From the IMG/VR virus record IMGVR_UViG_3300047480_000545, positions 62,001-126,000 of that record: a stretch of DNA of 64,000 nucleotides. One strand, written 5' to 3'. This document shows positions 7,550 to 15,066 of the stretch, in pieces. How positions within the stretch are numbered: the first letter of the stretch is position 1; every line of letters starts with the position of its first letter. The position numbers and the translations under genes were made by a program. Under the pieces are notes generated by a model. The model saw nothing but the letters and a program-made list of their open reading frames with translations. It made no database searches and was not told the origin of the DNA. Origin of the DNA: a virus.

Positions 7550-8676
7550 CACGATGCTTGCTGAGTGAAACACACCTTGCTATCAATACTATGGGTGAGG
7601 TGAATCCTTGCTGTAGGTATTCTCCACTTCACGATAAAAGACTGTTTCTGGATGGTAAAACTATTACAGAAACATTCAATGACCCATACTTGGTTTCAGT
7701 TAGAGAAAACTTAAAAAACGGCATTCGTGATGAAGGTTGCTACCATTGCTGGAACGAAGAAGATAGTGGCGCAACCAGTATGCGTCAGTTTCATAATTAC
7801 ATGTTACAGCACCAAAAAATAACTGGTGACCCAAACTCTGACATAACAAGTATTGAAATTGCGTTCAGTAATCATTGTAATATGAAATGTAGACATTGTA
7901 AAACGGCAAGTAGTAGTCGGTGGAAACAAGATGACATTATGCTTGGAAATTGGGTTCCAGACCGAATACTACAAGAACCAGATATATCATCAATTGATTT
8001 TCATTCTCTAAAAAACATTGAAAAAATAAAGATATTAGGCGGTGAGCCAATATTGTCTAAATCATTTGGTAAGCTAATTCATATGCTGGATGATAATAAT
8101 CTAATACAGAACATTTCTATTGAGATAGTAACAAATGGGTCTGTATTACCGACCGATAGTATTTTGAATTCACTGCGAAAAGCAAAACAAATCCATCTAA
8201 TTGTATCAGTCGATGATATAACTGAGCATTATAATTATTTCAGAACTGATGGCAACTTCGATGTCGTAATTTCAAATATGAAAAAATACGAGGAACTCTG
8301 TTTTGATAATATGAAATTTGCTATACACACCGTGATAAATGTGTTGAACGTTTATAGAGTATTTGATATATATAGTTACTTTTCTTCTCAGTTCCCTAAA
8401 TGGTTTTTATACTTTGATAAAATACATTCTCCAGAATATCTAAAAATAGATCAATGGAGTAACTATGAAATGGCTACTCAAATAGATAAAATAAAAGAAG
8501 TAAATTGCCTAAATCAAAATGACTATGATACTGTAAATAGACTGTTGAGTATATTACAATCTATTACAAATGAAGAAGCTGATTTTTCTAAATTCTTTTC
8601 CATCAACGACAGACTTGATACTTCACGTAACACGAAGCTATTGGAAGTCCACCCAATATTCAAAAAATACAGGTAA
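7546..8676 (+). CDS. radical SAM protein with SPASM-like N-terminal cysteines
   Basis: A 376-residue radical SAM enzyme with the cluster motif C111-N-M-K-C115-R-H-C118, preceded by extra cysteines (PCC at 21-23 and GCYHC at 64-68) of the kind that bind auxiliary iron-sulfur clusters. ILGGEPIL is the family GGEP motif. The family modifies peptides or small molecules by 5'-deoxyadenosyl radical chemistry; the substrate is unknown. It is translationally coupled to the endolysin, an unexpected partner. More AT-rich than neighbours, hinting at recent acquisition. Confidence 0.9.
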   Translation: MTRCLLSETHLAINTMGEVNPCCRYSPLHDKRLFLDGKTITETFNDPYLVSVRENLKNGIRDEGCYHCWNEEDSGATSMRQFHNYMLQHQKITGDPNSDITSIEIAFSNHCNMKCRHCKTASSSRWKQDDIMLGNWVPDRILQEPDISSIDFHSLKNIEKIKILGGEPILSKSFGKLIHMLDDNNLIQNISIEIVTNGSVLPTDSILNSLRKAKQIHLIVSVDDITEHYNYFRTDGNFDVVISNMKKYEELCFDNMKFAIHTVINVLNVYRVFDIYSYFSSQFPKWFLYFDKIHSPEYLKIDQWSNYEMATQIDKIKEVNCLNQNDYDTVNRLLSILQSITNEEADFSKFFSINDRLDTSRNTKLLEVHPIFKKYR

Positions 8677-8746
8677 CAACGATTGAAACATAAAGAACGA
8701 TTGCGTATACTGAGATATGCATACATTCAACTTGTCAATTCCATGA

Positions 8747-8775
8747 TTGACAAAGAAGCAAAAAACTGATATTAT
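8747..8775 (+). promoter_or_regulatory. sigma70-type promoter
   Basis: TTGACA, 17 bases, TATTAT, then TATGGAGG before the start at 8798. Confidence 0.75.
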
Positions 8776-8797
8776 ATACCTATTATGGAGGTATATA

Positions 8798-9199
8798 ATG
8801 ATTTTTGAACAAAAGATTGAAAAGTTTGAACGCCGATATGATGCCAGAGTTCAAGATTCTGGTTATGCATATGACATGAGAAATACGGAATTTTTATACA
8901 CGGCATCAATGGATGCGGATGCATACCATGCCAAAAAAGCCAAAAAAGTAAAAACTGTAAGCGTCAATATGACTGAATATGCACTATATAATCTACTTGA
9001 CTATTTGGATTACTGTGAACAAGATCGTTTTCGCCATATTTCAAGCAACAGTGATTATGACGGTATTTCAACACGGCAAAAATATTACGATGCAACCATG
9101 CGTGAAAGGTATGACGAAGAAAAACTTCGCAAGCAACATCCAGCCCTACAAGATGCATGGGAACAATATGAAGCAATGAAAATTTTACTTACAAAATAA
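8798..9199 (+). CDS. hypothetical protein (133 aa)
   Basis: Highly charged, Tyr-rich helical protein (DARVQDSGYAYDMRNTEF; MRERYDEEKLRKQH). Start at 8798 fits GGAGG upstream. Monocistronic: own promoter, and a late promoter begins after it. No recognised family. Confidence 0.7.
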   Translation: MIFEQKIEKFERRYDARVQDSGYAYDMRNTEFLYTASMDADAYHAKKAKKVKTVSVNMTEYALYNLLDYLDYCEQDRFRHISSNSDYDGISTRQKYYDATMRERYDEEKLRKQHPALQDAWEQYEAMKILLTK

Positions 9200-9225
9200 C
9201 CATGCTTATTTCTTTTCTGCCAGTA

Positions 9226-9233
9226 GATAAATA
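9226..9233 (+). promoter_or_regulatory. T4-type late promoter
   Basis: GATAAATA within nested inverted repeats: AGTA/TACT directly around it, and TCTTTTCT (9211-9218) with AGAGAAGA (9246-9253), which overlaps the ribosome binding site of the next gene. Confidence 0.8.
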
Positions 9234-9254
9234 CTAATGAGCGGGAGAGAAGAC

Positions 9255-9572
9255 ATGGGCGACCTTGATATATTTGCAACAACTTTGACTGAAGCTGCGA
9301 TGCCGTGGGTGGCGTTACTTATTTCAATCTTTGTTACTATATGGCTAAAAGAGACAGCAACCAACTTTGCAAAAGGATGGTCATTTTTACGTAACCCTGC
9401 GTTTTCTCCTGGTGACAACGTATATGTTGACGGAGAACCAGCAACTGTTATATCTATAAGTCTAAAAGAAACAATATTTGAGATTGAACGAGACGAAAAA
9501 ACTATTTGGAGATACGTTCCAAACCATCGCATTGAGTTCATAAAGTTGGAAAAGGTTATAGACAAACAGTGA
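9255..9572 (+). CDS. mini-MscS-like membrane protein (105 aa)
   Basis: One N-terminal membrane helix (about residues 16-34, WVALLISIFVTIWL) then a small beta domain FSPGDNVYVDGEPATVISISLK that matches the beta (Sm-like) domain following the pore helix of MscS mechanosensitive channels. Full MscS has three helices and about 280 residues, so this is a reduced form. Start at 9255 fits GGGAGAGAAG; an ATG at 9237 lacks a ribosome binding site. Late-expressed next to a lipase; a lysis or osmotic role is only a guess. Confidence 0.75.
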   Translation: MGDLDIFATTLTEAAMPWVALLISIFVTIWLKETATNFAKGWSFLRNPAFSPGDNVYVDGEPATVISISLKETIFEIERDEKTIWRYVPNHRIEFIKLEKVIDKQ

Positions 9573-9578
9573 GATAGT

Positions 9579-10178
9579 ATGGCAGCAGAACTAACAACGA
9601 TTCCACATCTTGTATTCATACATGGAGCAAATCAATCGCCTTCTTGTTGGACGCATATTATAACTCACTTACAGCCACAACAATACACTCTACTTGATTA
9701 CGATAGTAGAAACTCATTTGCAAATAACTTGGAACGAATGAAAGATGAGATTTCTCATCTAAAAAATATATTCTTCGTTGCTCACTCATTGGGTGGAATC
9801 TATAGTGTTCACCTGTATCATCAACTAAAAAGAAACGTTGCAGGGGCAATAACCATATCTACGCCATATGGTGGGTCTGCTCTTGCATTATTTTTTAGAC
9901 AAATGTTTCCATCTTATCAGTTATTCAGAGATATTTGCCCCGCAAGTCCCCCTATATATTCATCAAAGCTGATTGATATTGACATACCTTGGACACAAAT
10001 AGTAACCACAAGTGGACACCATCCAATACATGTGTTGCCTAATGATGGTGTGGTCACAAAAAACAGTATGATGAACCGCTCAGACATTGATTATATTTTG
10101 ATAGATGAAGACCATTATGATGTTTTGTATTCTAACGATGTGATAGATATTATACGAACATTTACAGAAACTACTTGA
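9579..10178 (+). CDS. alpha/beta hydrolase (lipase/esterase-like)
   Basis: A 199-residue alpha/beta hydrolase: oxyanion segment FIHGANQ (14-19), nucleophile elbow AHS70LGG, and a C-terminal DEDHYDVL His. The lid domain is very short, as in triacylglycerol lipase-type minimal hydrolases. No signal peptide. It may act on host lipids; substrate unproven. Its TGA stop lies inside the next promoter's -35. Confidence 0.85.
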   Translation: MAAELTTIPHLVFIHGANQSPSCWTHIITHLQPQQYTLLDYDSRNSFANNLERMKDEISHLKNIFFVAHSLGGIYSVHLYHQLKRNVAGAITISTPYGGSALALFFRQMFPSYQLFRDICPASPPIYSSKLIDIDIPWTQIVTTSGHHPIHVLPNDGVVTKNSMMNRSDIDYILIDEDHYDVLYSNDVIDIIRTFTETT

Positions 10179-10203
10179 CAAACTATACGAATCATACTAT
10201 CTT
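10175..10203 (+). promoter_or_regulatory. CGAATCA-class early promoter
   Basis: TTGACA, 7 bases, CGAATCA, TAC, TATCTT. The stop of the lipase (10176-10178) is in the -35. Confidence 0.75.
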
Positions 10204-10224
10204 CAACTCATAAAGGAGAAACAG

Positions 10225-10449
10225 ATGGAATACTTTTCGGATGTGAACGGCTGGATTGGAGTTGGTATTGGACTCCTTATTTTTCTTCTCGGTTATATGA
10301 AAGGTGTAGGCAAAGCACGTGCTCTTGCTCCGCACATTATCGATTCCACTATTCAAAATCTGATTGACAACGGGTTTATCAAAACTCGTAAAACTCTCAA
10401 GGATGGCAAGTGGCAAGAGGATATTCTGCGTTATGATGAAGAAGTATAA
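10225..10449 (+). CDS. small membrane-anchored protein (74 aa)
   Basis: One N-terminal membrane helix (about residues 10-25, WIGVGIGLLIFLLGYM), then a cytoplasmic tail FIKTRKTLKDGKWQEDILRY. AAAGGAGAAACAG precedes the ATG. Similar single-helix proteins are common in T4-like early regions; function unknown. Confidence 0.7.
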   Translation: MEYFSDVNGWIGVGIGLLIFLLGYMKGVGKARALAPHIIDSTIQNLIDNGFIKTRKTLKDGKWQEDILRYDEEV

Positions 10450-10612
10450 CTTTGAATCCTTGGGCGATGTTCCAAGTGAGTTGCTTGAATACGTGAAAAA
10501 CATATCTGGTGATGACTTTGAAACCATCAGTATTCAAGAAGTCAACGAACTTCTGAATGAAGTTTACCATAATTTATCTTGGCCATACCAAGACAGTGGT
10601 TTAGACGGTTGA
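10433..10612 (+). CDS. hypothetical protein (59 aa)
   Basis: Overlaps the end of the 10225 gene by 17 bases; ATGATG start (10433 or 10436). Acidic helical protein (NISGDDFETISIQEVNELLNEV). The stop TGA is inside the next -35. Confidence 0.6.
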   Translation: MMKKYNFESLGDVPSELLEYVKNISGDDFETISIQEVNELLNEVYHNLSWPYQDSGLDG

Positions 10613-10637
10613 CAATATCAACGAATCAGTATATAAC
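10609..10637 (+). promoter_or_regulatory. CGAATCA-class early promoter
   Basis: TTGACA, 7 bases, CGAATCA, GTA, TATAAC; upstream stop 10610-10612 is embedded in the -35. Confidence 0.8.
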
Positions 10638-10663
10638 TATCCTGTAAAAACAAAGGGACTGTC

Positions 10664-10804
10664 ATGAAATACCGCGCTGGCCGAATGGAGTTCAGTGATC
10701 TTTCTTGTGCGTTTCATTATGCTGAGTCACTCGGTGTGAAGGTTGAACTCCTTCTCAACGGAGAATGGAGAGTTCTTTCAAATCTTTATCCAAAAAGTGC
10801 TTGA
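10664..10804 (+). CDS. hypothetical protein (46 aa)
   Basis: Short gene with its own promoter and AAAGGGACTGTC before the ATG. MKYRAGRMEFSDLSCAFHYA then KVELLLNGEWRVL suggests a helix and a beta hairpin. Its stop codon is embedded in the next promoter, as for many neighbours. Confidence 0.6.
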   Translation: MKYRAGRMEFSDLSCAFHYAESLGVKVELLLNGEWRVLSNLYPKSA

Positions 10805-10829
10805 CAAATACTGCGAATCACTCTATAAG
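10801..10829 (+). promoter_or_regulatory. CGAATCA-class early promoter
   Basis: TTGACA, 7 bases, CGAATCA, CTC, TATAAG; stop of the upstream gene (10802-10804) is inside the -35. Confidence 0.82.
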
Positions 10830-10858
10830 TAATCTGTAGCCAAGAGAGAGAAGAAGAC

Positions 10859-11197
10859 ATGCTTGACAAAGTTGAAGAACTCCTGAGTGCCATCAAGGCA
10901 GACTACCTCAAATGGACGACTCGGAACGGAACGCGGGAACTGAACGAAATCCTTTCTGAAATGGTTGAAGACTTCAATGACTCCCTCGTTGTAGTTGAAG
11001 GCTCCAAATACATCAAAATCACCAAAGGCGGTTCGGTGTGGGGCTTCATCGTGAAAGATGAAGGTGATAAGAAGTTCAAAAAAGGTGACATCCTGAAAGC
11101 AGCATCGTGGGCCACTCCCGCACGGAACGCTGCACGGGGCAACATTGTGGAAGGTAAATATGCGATTTCGTGGACTGGTCCGAGCTATCTTCGGTAA
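10859..11197 (+). CDS. conserved phage hypothetical protein (112 aa)
   Basis: N-terminal helical half, then a compact beta region with KYIKITKGGSVWGFIVK and PARNAARGNI. This pattern (SVWGFIV then KKFxKGDILKAA) recalls a protein family widespread in unrelated tailed phages, function unknown. GAGAGAAGAAGAC precedes the ATG. Confidence 0.72.
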   Translation: MLDKVEELLSAIKADYLKWTTRNGTRELNEILSEMVEDFNDSLVVVEGSKYIKITKGGSVWGFIVKDEGDKKFKKGDILKAASWATPARNAARGNIVEGKYAISWTGPSYLR

Positions 11198-11327
11198 AAA
11201 ACCCAAAAAAGAAAAGCCGCCGATACGTTGGCATAAAAAACTCATTGCCAATGTCGCAATCAGTGTTTCGGTGCTTCTGTTTCTCTTTATGATTGCATCA
11301 ATCGCTTACCTCATCCTCTTAGCATAA
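11160..11327 (+). CDS. small membrane protein (55 aa)
   Basis: Very basic N-terminus (FGKKPKKEKPPIRWHKK) then one membrane helix (SVSVLLFLFMIASIAYLILLA): positive-inside, C-terminal anchor. Start at 11160 fits GGAAGGTAAAT; overlaps the upstream gene by 38 bases. Confidence 0.6.
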   Translation: MRFRGLVRAIFGKKPKKEKPPIRWHKKLIANVAISVSVLLFLFMIASIAYLILLA

Positions 11328-11337
11328 GGAAAATAAA

Positions 11338-11523
11338 ATGACTCTTCAAACCATCCGTGATATTCTGGTTTCAGTTGCTGCTACTCTTGTGATTGTCGTT
11401 ATTGTTGTTGCAACAACTAATCGTGAGGAAGTAGCACGTTGGAAGATTGATGTTGACCAATACTATTGGAATATGTATGAACAGCGTTGCGTGGTTGAAC
11501 CCGGCGAGTGTATGGGCGACTAA
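11338..11523 (+). CDS. small membrane protein (61 aa)
   Basis: One N-terminal membrane helix (SVAATLVIVVIVVATT) and a C-terminal domain with two cysteines (QRCVVEPGECMGD) likely outside the cytoplasm. AAGGAAAATAAA precedes the ATG. Possible envelope or superinfection-exclusion type protein; not proven. Confidence 0.65.
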   Translation: MTLQTIRDILVSVAATLVIVVIVVATTNREEVARWKIDVDQYYWNMYEQRCVVEPGECMGD

Positions 11524-11526
11524 CCA

Positions 11527-11712
11527 TTGTATCTTTATCTCGTAGACAATGAGGTCCATTTGTTGCAAGATTGGCAAGCAGCCCATCTTGCACTTTTGGG
11601 TTTTGATGTATGGAACGCATCGTTATCTCTTGGAATGGACCCAGAGCCTCTTTCTACCAATGATTTCGCTTATCAGTATCTTCTAAAGAAATGCGAACAT
11701 GCTAACCCATAA
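11527..11712 (+). CDS. hypothetical protein, TTG start (61 aa)
   Basis: The frame opens with TTG three bases after the previous stop and has no ATG near the start. It begins (M)YLYLVDNEVHLLQDWQ and overlaps the deaminase gene by 14 bases. The ribosome binding site is weak, so confidence is limited. Confidence 0.5.
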   Translation: MYLYLVDNEVHLLQDWQAAHLALLGFDVWNASLSLGMDPEPLSTNDFAYQYLLKKCEHANP

Positions 11713-12115
11713 GCAAAGTAAGATTGTAGATACGTTGTTTATTCTTGCCAGCGACCATGAGGCTACTGGTAATGCAAAGATTGTTGCAGCCGTTGTTCAC
11801 AAAAATCAAATCATAAGCTACGGCTTCAATCAACTCAAGTCACATCCTTTCATCATTCCGTATCAAAAGAATGAAGATGCGATTTATCTTCATGCCGAAA
11901 CCGATGCAATCAAAAATGCGCTGAAACGTATTTCTGTGGACCAACTTGCAAAATGTGATTTGTTTATCATTCGTGCAAAACAGAAAAGTTCCACCAGCAA
12001 TAAGATTGTGTATGGTATTGCAAAACCGTGTGAAGGTTGTGAGAAATGTATTTCCACGTTTGGATTGAGAAAAGTGTATTACAGCACGAATGAACAAGAA
12101 ATCAAATGTATGTAG
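11699..12115 (+). CDS. dCMP/cytidine deaminase-like enzyme
   Basis: A 138-residue zinc deaminase: H65-A-E67 and P110-C111-E-G-C114 form the metal site and proton shuttle, as in dCMP, cytidine and guanine deaminases. A large gap (NQLKSHPFIIPYQ) before HAE resembles phage dCMP deaminase-type proteins. It could supply dUMP or act in base modification. One of the few genes here ending in TAG; amber readthrough would add about 21 residues. Confidence 0.85.
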   Translation: MLTHKQSKIVDTLFILASDHEATGNAKIVAAVVHKNQIISYGFNQLKSHPFIIPYQKNEDAIYLHAETDAIKNALKRISVDQLAKCDLFIIRAKQKSSTSNKIVYGIAKPCEGCEKCISTFGLRKVYYSTNEQEIKCM

Positions 12116-12149
12116 GCACATAATATTGTATGTAGAAGGGGTAAATACA

Positions 12150-12197
12150 GATGCAGGGGTTCTCCCTGCACTTTTGTTTGATGCTCCCTGCATCAAA
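12150..12197 (+). promoter_or_regulatory. alternative stem-loops downstream of deaminase
   Basis: Hairpin 1: TGCAGGG/CCCTGCA (12152-12170). Hairpin 2: TTTGATGC/GCATCAAA (12177-12197). The left arm of 1 can instead pair over 9 bases with the right arm of 2 (12186-12194), so the two folds exclude each other. Confidence 0.5.
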
Positions 12198-12220
12198 CTC
12201 TAGTCCTCTTCGCCAACTGG

Positions 12221-12252
12221 CCCGATAGATTCTTTCTATCGGGTCTTTTTTT
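12221..12252 (+). terminator. Rho-independent terminator
   Basis: CCCGATAGA/TCTATCGGG stem, short loop, then TCTTTTTTT. Confidence 0.92.
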
Positions 12253-12254
12253 CC

Positions 12255-12283
12255 TTGAAAATACAATCACTATGCGATATAAT
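12255..12283 (+). promoter_or_regulatory. sigma70 consensus promoter
   Basis: TTGAAA, 17 bases, TATAAT, directly after the terminator and 28 bases before the MazG-like gene. Confidence 0.8.
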
Positions 12284-12311
12284 GGATTATTATTCAAACA
12301 AGAGGAATCAA

Positions 12312-12719
12312 ATGACTCAACAAATTGACCTACAAAAATATCAAGACTTTGTATCTGCTGTAACATCGGATGCATCAAACGACCTTGAAGCTATGATTGT
12401 CCGACTTCGTGAACTAAACGAAACGGTAAACATTTCTCTACTTCTTACTGGTGCTATCGGCATGAGTGCAGAGGGCGGCGAGTTTGCAGAGATTGCAAAG
12501 AAATGCGTCTTTCAGGGTAAGCCCATGAATGAAGATACTATCTTTCATATGAAGCGAGAACTTGGCGACATTGCTTGGTATTTCGTAAATGCATGTCGTG
12601 CTATCGGTGAAAATCCAAACGAAGTTATCGCAGAGAATGTCCGCAAACTGGAAGCCCGATACCCAGGTGGAAATTTTGACCCCTATTACTCTGAAAATCG
12701 CAAAGTTGGCGACCTATGA
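12312..12719 (+). CDS. MazG-like nucleotide pyrophosphohydrolase
   Basis: A 135-residue all-alpha NTP-PPase: EGGEFAEIAKK (metal-binding ExxE helix) and ELGDIAWYFVNACR (second E/D pair) are the hallmark of the MazG/dUTPase-2 superfamily. It would hydrolyse (d)NTPs or an alarmone-related nucleotide to monophosphate. Phage MazG has been proposed to alter the nucleotide or ppGpp pool. GAGGAATCAA precedes the ATG; ATGA overlap with the next gene. Confidence 0.87.
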   Translation: MTQQIDLQKYQDFVSAVTSDASNDLEAMIVRLRELNETVNISLLLTGAIGMSAEGGEFAEIAKKCVFQGKPMNEDTIFHMKRELGDIAWYFVNACRAIGENPNEVIAENVRKLEARYPGGNFDPYYSENRKVGDL

Positions 12720-13060
12720 GTTTTGATTTATCAAACATCAAAATAGAAAAGATTGCGGTGCAAGCTAAAAGCCGCACTCTGAATGCCTCTTGGACGATGG
12801 AGCATACTCTGTCCGAAGAGGAATGGAACGAACTCCAACAGAAAGAATATGAAGTTCTTGCCAAAGTTGCCGACCAACCAGAAGTGTATCATCAAATGAT
12901 GAGTCTTCTTGGTCTGTCATATTCTGACTATCTAAATAAGATAGAGAACGAAAGTAAAGTTGTCAATGAAATCAACGAAGAGTTGGCGAAGGTGCTTCAA
13001 GAAGAAATTGATAAAGAGATTTTGGCAAGCCTGTCAATACATCTTGACGCCAAAAGATAA
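12716..13060 (+). CDS. hypothetical protein (114 aa)
   Basis: The N-terminus KIEKIAVQAKSRTLNASWTMEHTLSEEEWNEL contains a motif (K-x-R-x-L-x-A-x-W-T) that I associate with small proteins near head or tail genes of T4-like phages; the rest is acidic helix. Coupled to the MazG-like gene by ATGA. The stop TAA overlaps the late promoter at 13056. Confidence 0.65.
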   Translation: MSFDLSNIKIEKIAVQAKSRTLNASWTMEHTLSEEEWNELQQKEYEVLAKVADQPEVYHQMMSLLGLSYSDYLNKIENESKVVNEINEELAKVLQEEIDKEILASLSIHLDAKR

Positions 13061-13063
13061 ATA
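13056..13063 (+). promoter_or_regulatory. T4-type late promoter
   Basis: GATAAATA overlapping the upstream stop. Downstream, CATATAA (13064) can pair with TTATATG (13084-13090), leaving the AAGGA ribosome binding site in the loop and the ATG in the stem. Confidence 0.75.
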
Positions 13064-13087
13064 CATATAAGACATAAGGACTTTTAT

Positions 13088-13345
13088 ATGTATAATGATT
13101 ATTCAAGTCTCTCCGAAGAAGAACTAGATGAAAAGATGGAAGATGTTATGAAAAAAATGAACATCGCTCATCGTCAGGGAATGGACCACGTTGTGCAACA
13201 GTTGCAGTATCACTTAGAGATATTGCGACTGGAACTCAACGAACGATTGGAACGGATGCGTTTTGATATTATCAACGAGCGCACTCCTGACTCATTCATC
13301 ATAGGAGAAGACAATGACACCGATGCATCAACCGATACAGACTAA
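13088..13345 (+). CDS. hypothetical helical protein (85 aa)
   Basis: Acidic, all-helical with heptad pattern (EEELDEKMEDVMKKMNIAH; LEILRLELNERLERM), ending in a DTDASTDTD tail. Late promoter upstream. Likely a small structural or scaffold component, by context only. Confidence 0.65.
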   Translation: MYNDYSSLSEEELDEKMEDVMKKMNIAHRQGMDHVVQQLQYHLEILRLELNERLERMRFDIINERTPDSFIIGEDNDTDASTDTD

Positions 13346-13682
13346 AAAGGTAAACCACAGTCTGACTGTGGACGGAACAGATGTTGACATAACACGTTTT
13401 GTGGAGTTTATGTATGGCCAATGGTTTCAAACTTGGCAAGAGCAGTTGAACTTTACTGATGTCAAGTATGACCTTGGACACGACAATCTCAGATTTTCTA
13501 CTGAATCTGACCAAGTAAACCTACTCAAGCATGTTGTGAAACTAAGCCGCACATTCCCTAAGCTATACATTATGTATGACTTTTACACTGAATCGGACGA
13601 ATTTTTTGAACAGGCAACCATCTATCTACATAACGGCGACATAACCGATAACGATAGTGGGCTACAAACATACGAGGTATAA
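13314..13682 (+). CDS. hypothetical protein (122 aa)
   Basis: Aromatic-rich alpha/beta protein (FVEFMYGQWFQTWQEQL). Overlaps the 13088 gene by 32 bases with AGGAGAAGACA as ribosome binding site. The next gene follows directly. Unknown; part of a late cluster of unknown genes. Confidence 0.6.
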   Translation: MTPMHQPIQTKKVNHSLTVDGTDVDITRFVEFMYGQWFQTWQEQLNFTDVKYDLGHDNLRFSTESDQVNLLKHVVKLSRTFPKLYIMYDFYTESDEFFEQATIYLHNGDITDNDSGLQTYEV

Positions 13683-14345
13683 ATGCCAGACGACTTTATG
13701 GTAAGTAGTTATTCTACGTTTACCACACATTTTAACGCAACGCTAATCCAAGCAGAGCCAGTCATACTAAGTGATATTTTTGAAGTTTCCATTGACTTTG
13801 CTTGGACCACCCCAGATTTGCAAAAAGGTAATTCCGCCTTTCTCAAGGTAAAGTTCTTCTTAGAAGAAGTTTTGCAACATAGCATTCTCACTCATGTCAA
13901 CGCTCCAATTGATGCAGACTTTGCAGAAAACCATGTTGTTCTGTTTCCATATGTTCCCACTAATGATGTTATCGCAATCACTCTACATGCAAAGCTAAAC
14001 GCTATTGCGGGTGAAAGTCTAGAGATTCTAAGTGTGAAAGTGGGAAGCAAATATTCAAATCCATCTATCACATATACATATGCTGATACTTCATATCATA
14101 TGCTGCCAGACCTAAAAACATTTATAGGCGAAGGAAGATACTTTTATGATGTTCCTTGGTGGTTCAGAGCATCTACAGAGTGCGAAGATTATGTTGCCGA
14201 AGATGATGAAGACTTGACAACTCCACCATATTCTGATACAATATTTGAAGATATAGAAAAAATTGTCTCTGGGGAAATGAGCGCCCCAAAGAATGGAGAA
14301 GTTATTGAAATTCCAAGATGGAAGCCAAAAGTCATTGATGATTGA
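13683..14345 (+). CDS. hypothetical, possibly structural, protein (220 aa)
   Basis: Beta-rich with few charged residues in the middle (HVVLFPYVPTNDVIAITLHAK) and a proline-containing acidic C-terminus. Starts immediately after the previous stop. Late placement suggests a virion part, but no family was recognised. Confidence 0.65.
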   Translation: MPDDFMVSSYSTFTTHFNATLIQAEPVILSDIFEVSIDFAWTTPDLQKGNSAFLKVKFFLEEVLQHSILTHVNAPIDADFAENHVVLFPYVPTNDVIAITLHAKLNAIAGESLEILSVKVGSKYSNPSITYTYADTSYHMLPDLKTFIGEGRYFYDVPWWFRASTECEDYVAEDDEDLTTPPYSDTIFEDIEKIVSGEMSAPKNGEVIEIPRWKPKVIDD

Positions 14346-14865
14346 TAAGGTGACAACAGACCAATATGGTCGAGTCATCTATAATCGTCATGACTTATAT
14401 GAACTTCTTTATCAAGGTGTGGACTTATCAAAATTAGACCAAGTAGAATGGCATGAAGATTTTGATAAGTATAATACCGCTTTAACTCTGAACCATCTTT
14501 CTGACTCACCGTTACAACCACTCAGCCATTATAGTGTTGATGTTAGTGAGTTCGATATTGAACATCAAAGAAAATGGTTTGTTCCTGATGAATATATGAA
14601 GATGGAAATATGTTCATACGTCAAGAGCAAAACACCTTTGGCGAGGATGAACCGAGTCGAAACAGAGTTGGAGTTGTATGATAAATATGAATTGTTGGAC
14701 GTTCTTCGCCTGTGTGTTTATTTGGTAGACCAGATGCGAAAGCACAACGTGGTATGGGGTGTAGGGCGCGGTTCAAGTGTTGCTAGTTATGTTCTTTACG
14801 TTATTGGTATTCATAAGATCGACAGTGAGAAATATGGATTGGACATAAAAGAGTTTTTGAAATGA
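14338..14865 (+). CDS. DNA polymerase III alpha (DnaE/PolC)-like fragment
   Basis: A 175-residue protein whose C-terminal half WGVGRGSSVASYVLYVIGIHKID...KYGLDIKEFLK matches the GRGS region of bacterial C-family polymerases, which binds incoming dNTP phosphate (GRGSaagSlvaYllgItdiDP...FERFL). The remaining catalytic aspartates, PHP and tau-binding parts are absent. It cannot be a complete polymerase. A decoy, a repurposed domain, or one piece of a split enzyme are options. Overlaps both neighbours by a few bases. Confidence 0.8.
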   Translation: MIDKVTTDQYGRVIYNRHDLYELLYQGVDLSKLDQVEWHEDFDKYNTALTLNHLSDSPLQPLSHYSVDVSEFDIEHQRKWFVPDEYMKMEICSYVKSKTPLARMNRVETELELYDKYELLDVLRLCVYLVDQMRKHNVVWGVGRGSSVASYVLYVIGIHKIDSEKYGLDIKEFLK

Positions 14866-15065
14866 GTGACATAATAATAAAGTTTCCAGCCAGTAAACGC
14901 AAGTTGTCTCTTCAAGAAGAACAAGAATTGAGAGTTTGTATAAATCTTGTTCATCTTACATACATGAATAAAAATCCACACAAAAGTGATACTGAACGTA
15001 AACAACAATCAGAAGATATAATACGAGAATTTCTAAAACGAATCTTTGAAATGAATGAGGAATAA
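14862..15065 (+). CDS. hypothetical protein (67 aa)
   Basis: Basic helical protein, ATGA-coupled to the polymerase fragment. It begins MSDIIIKFPASKRKLSLQEE. No family recognised; the tight coupling suggests a partner of the upstream fragment. Confidence 0.6.
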   Translation: MSDIIIKFPASKRKLSLQEEQELRVCINLVHLTYMNKNPHKSDTERKQQSEDIIREFLKRIFEMNEE

Positions 15066-15066
15066 T

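Noticed and set aside
12138-12150. Late promoter GTAAATAC downstream of the deaminase
   Set aside because: It lacks the GATAAATA/TATAAATA match and precedes a terminator rather than a gene.
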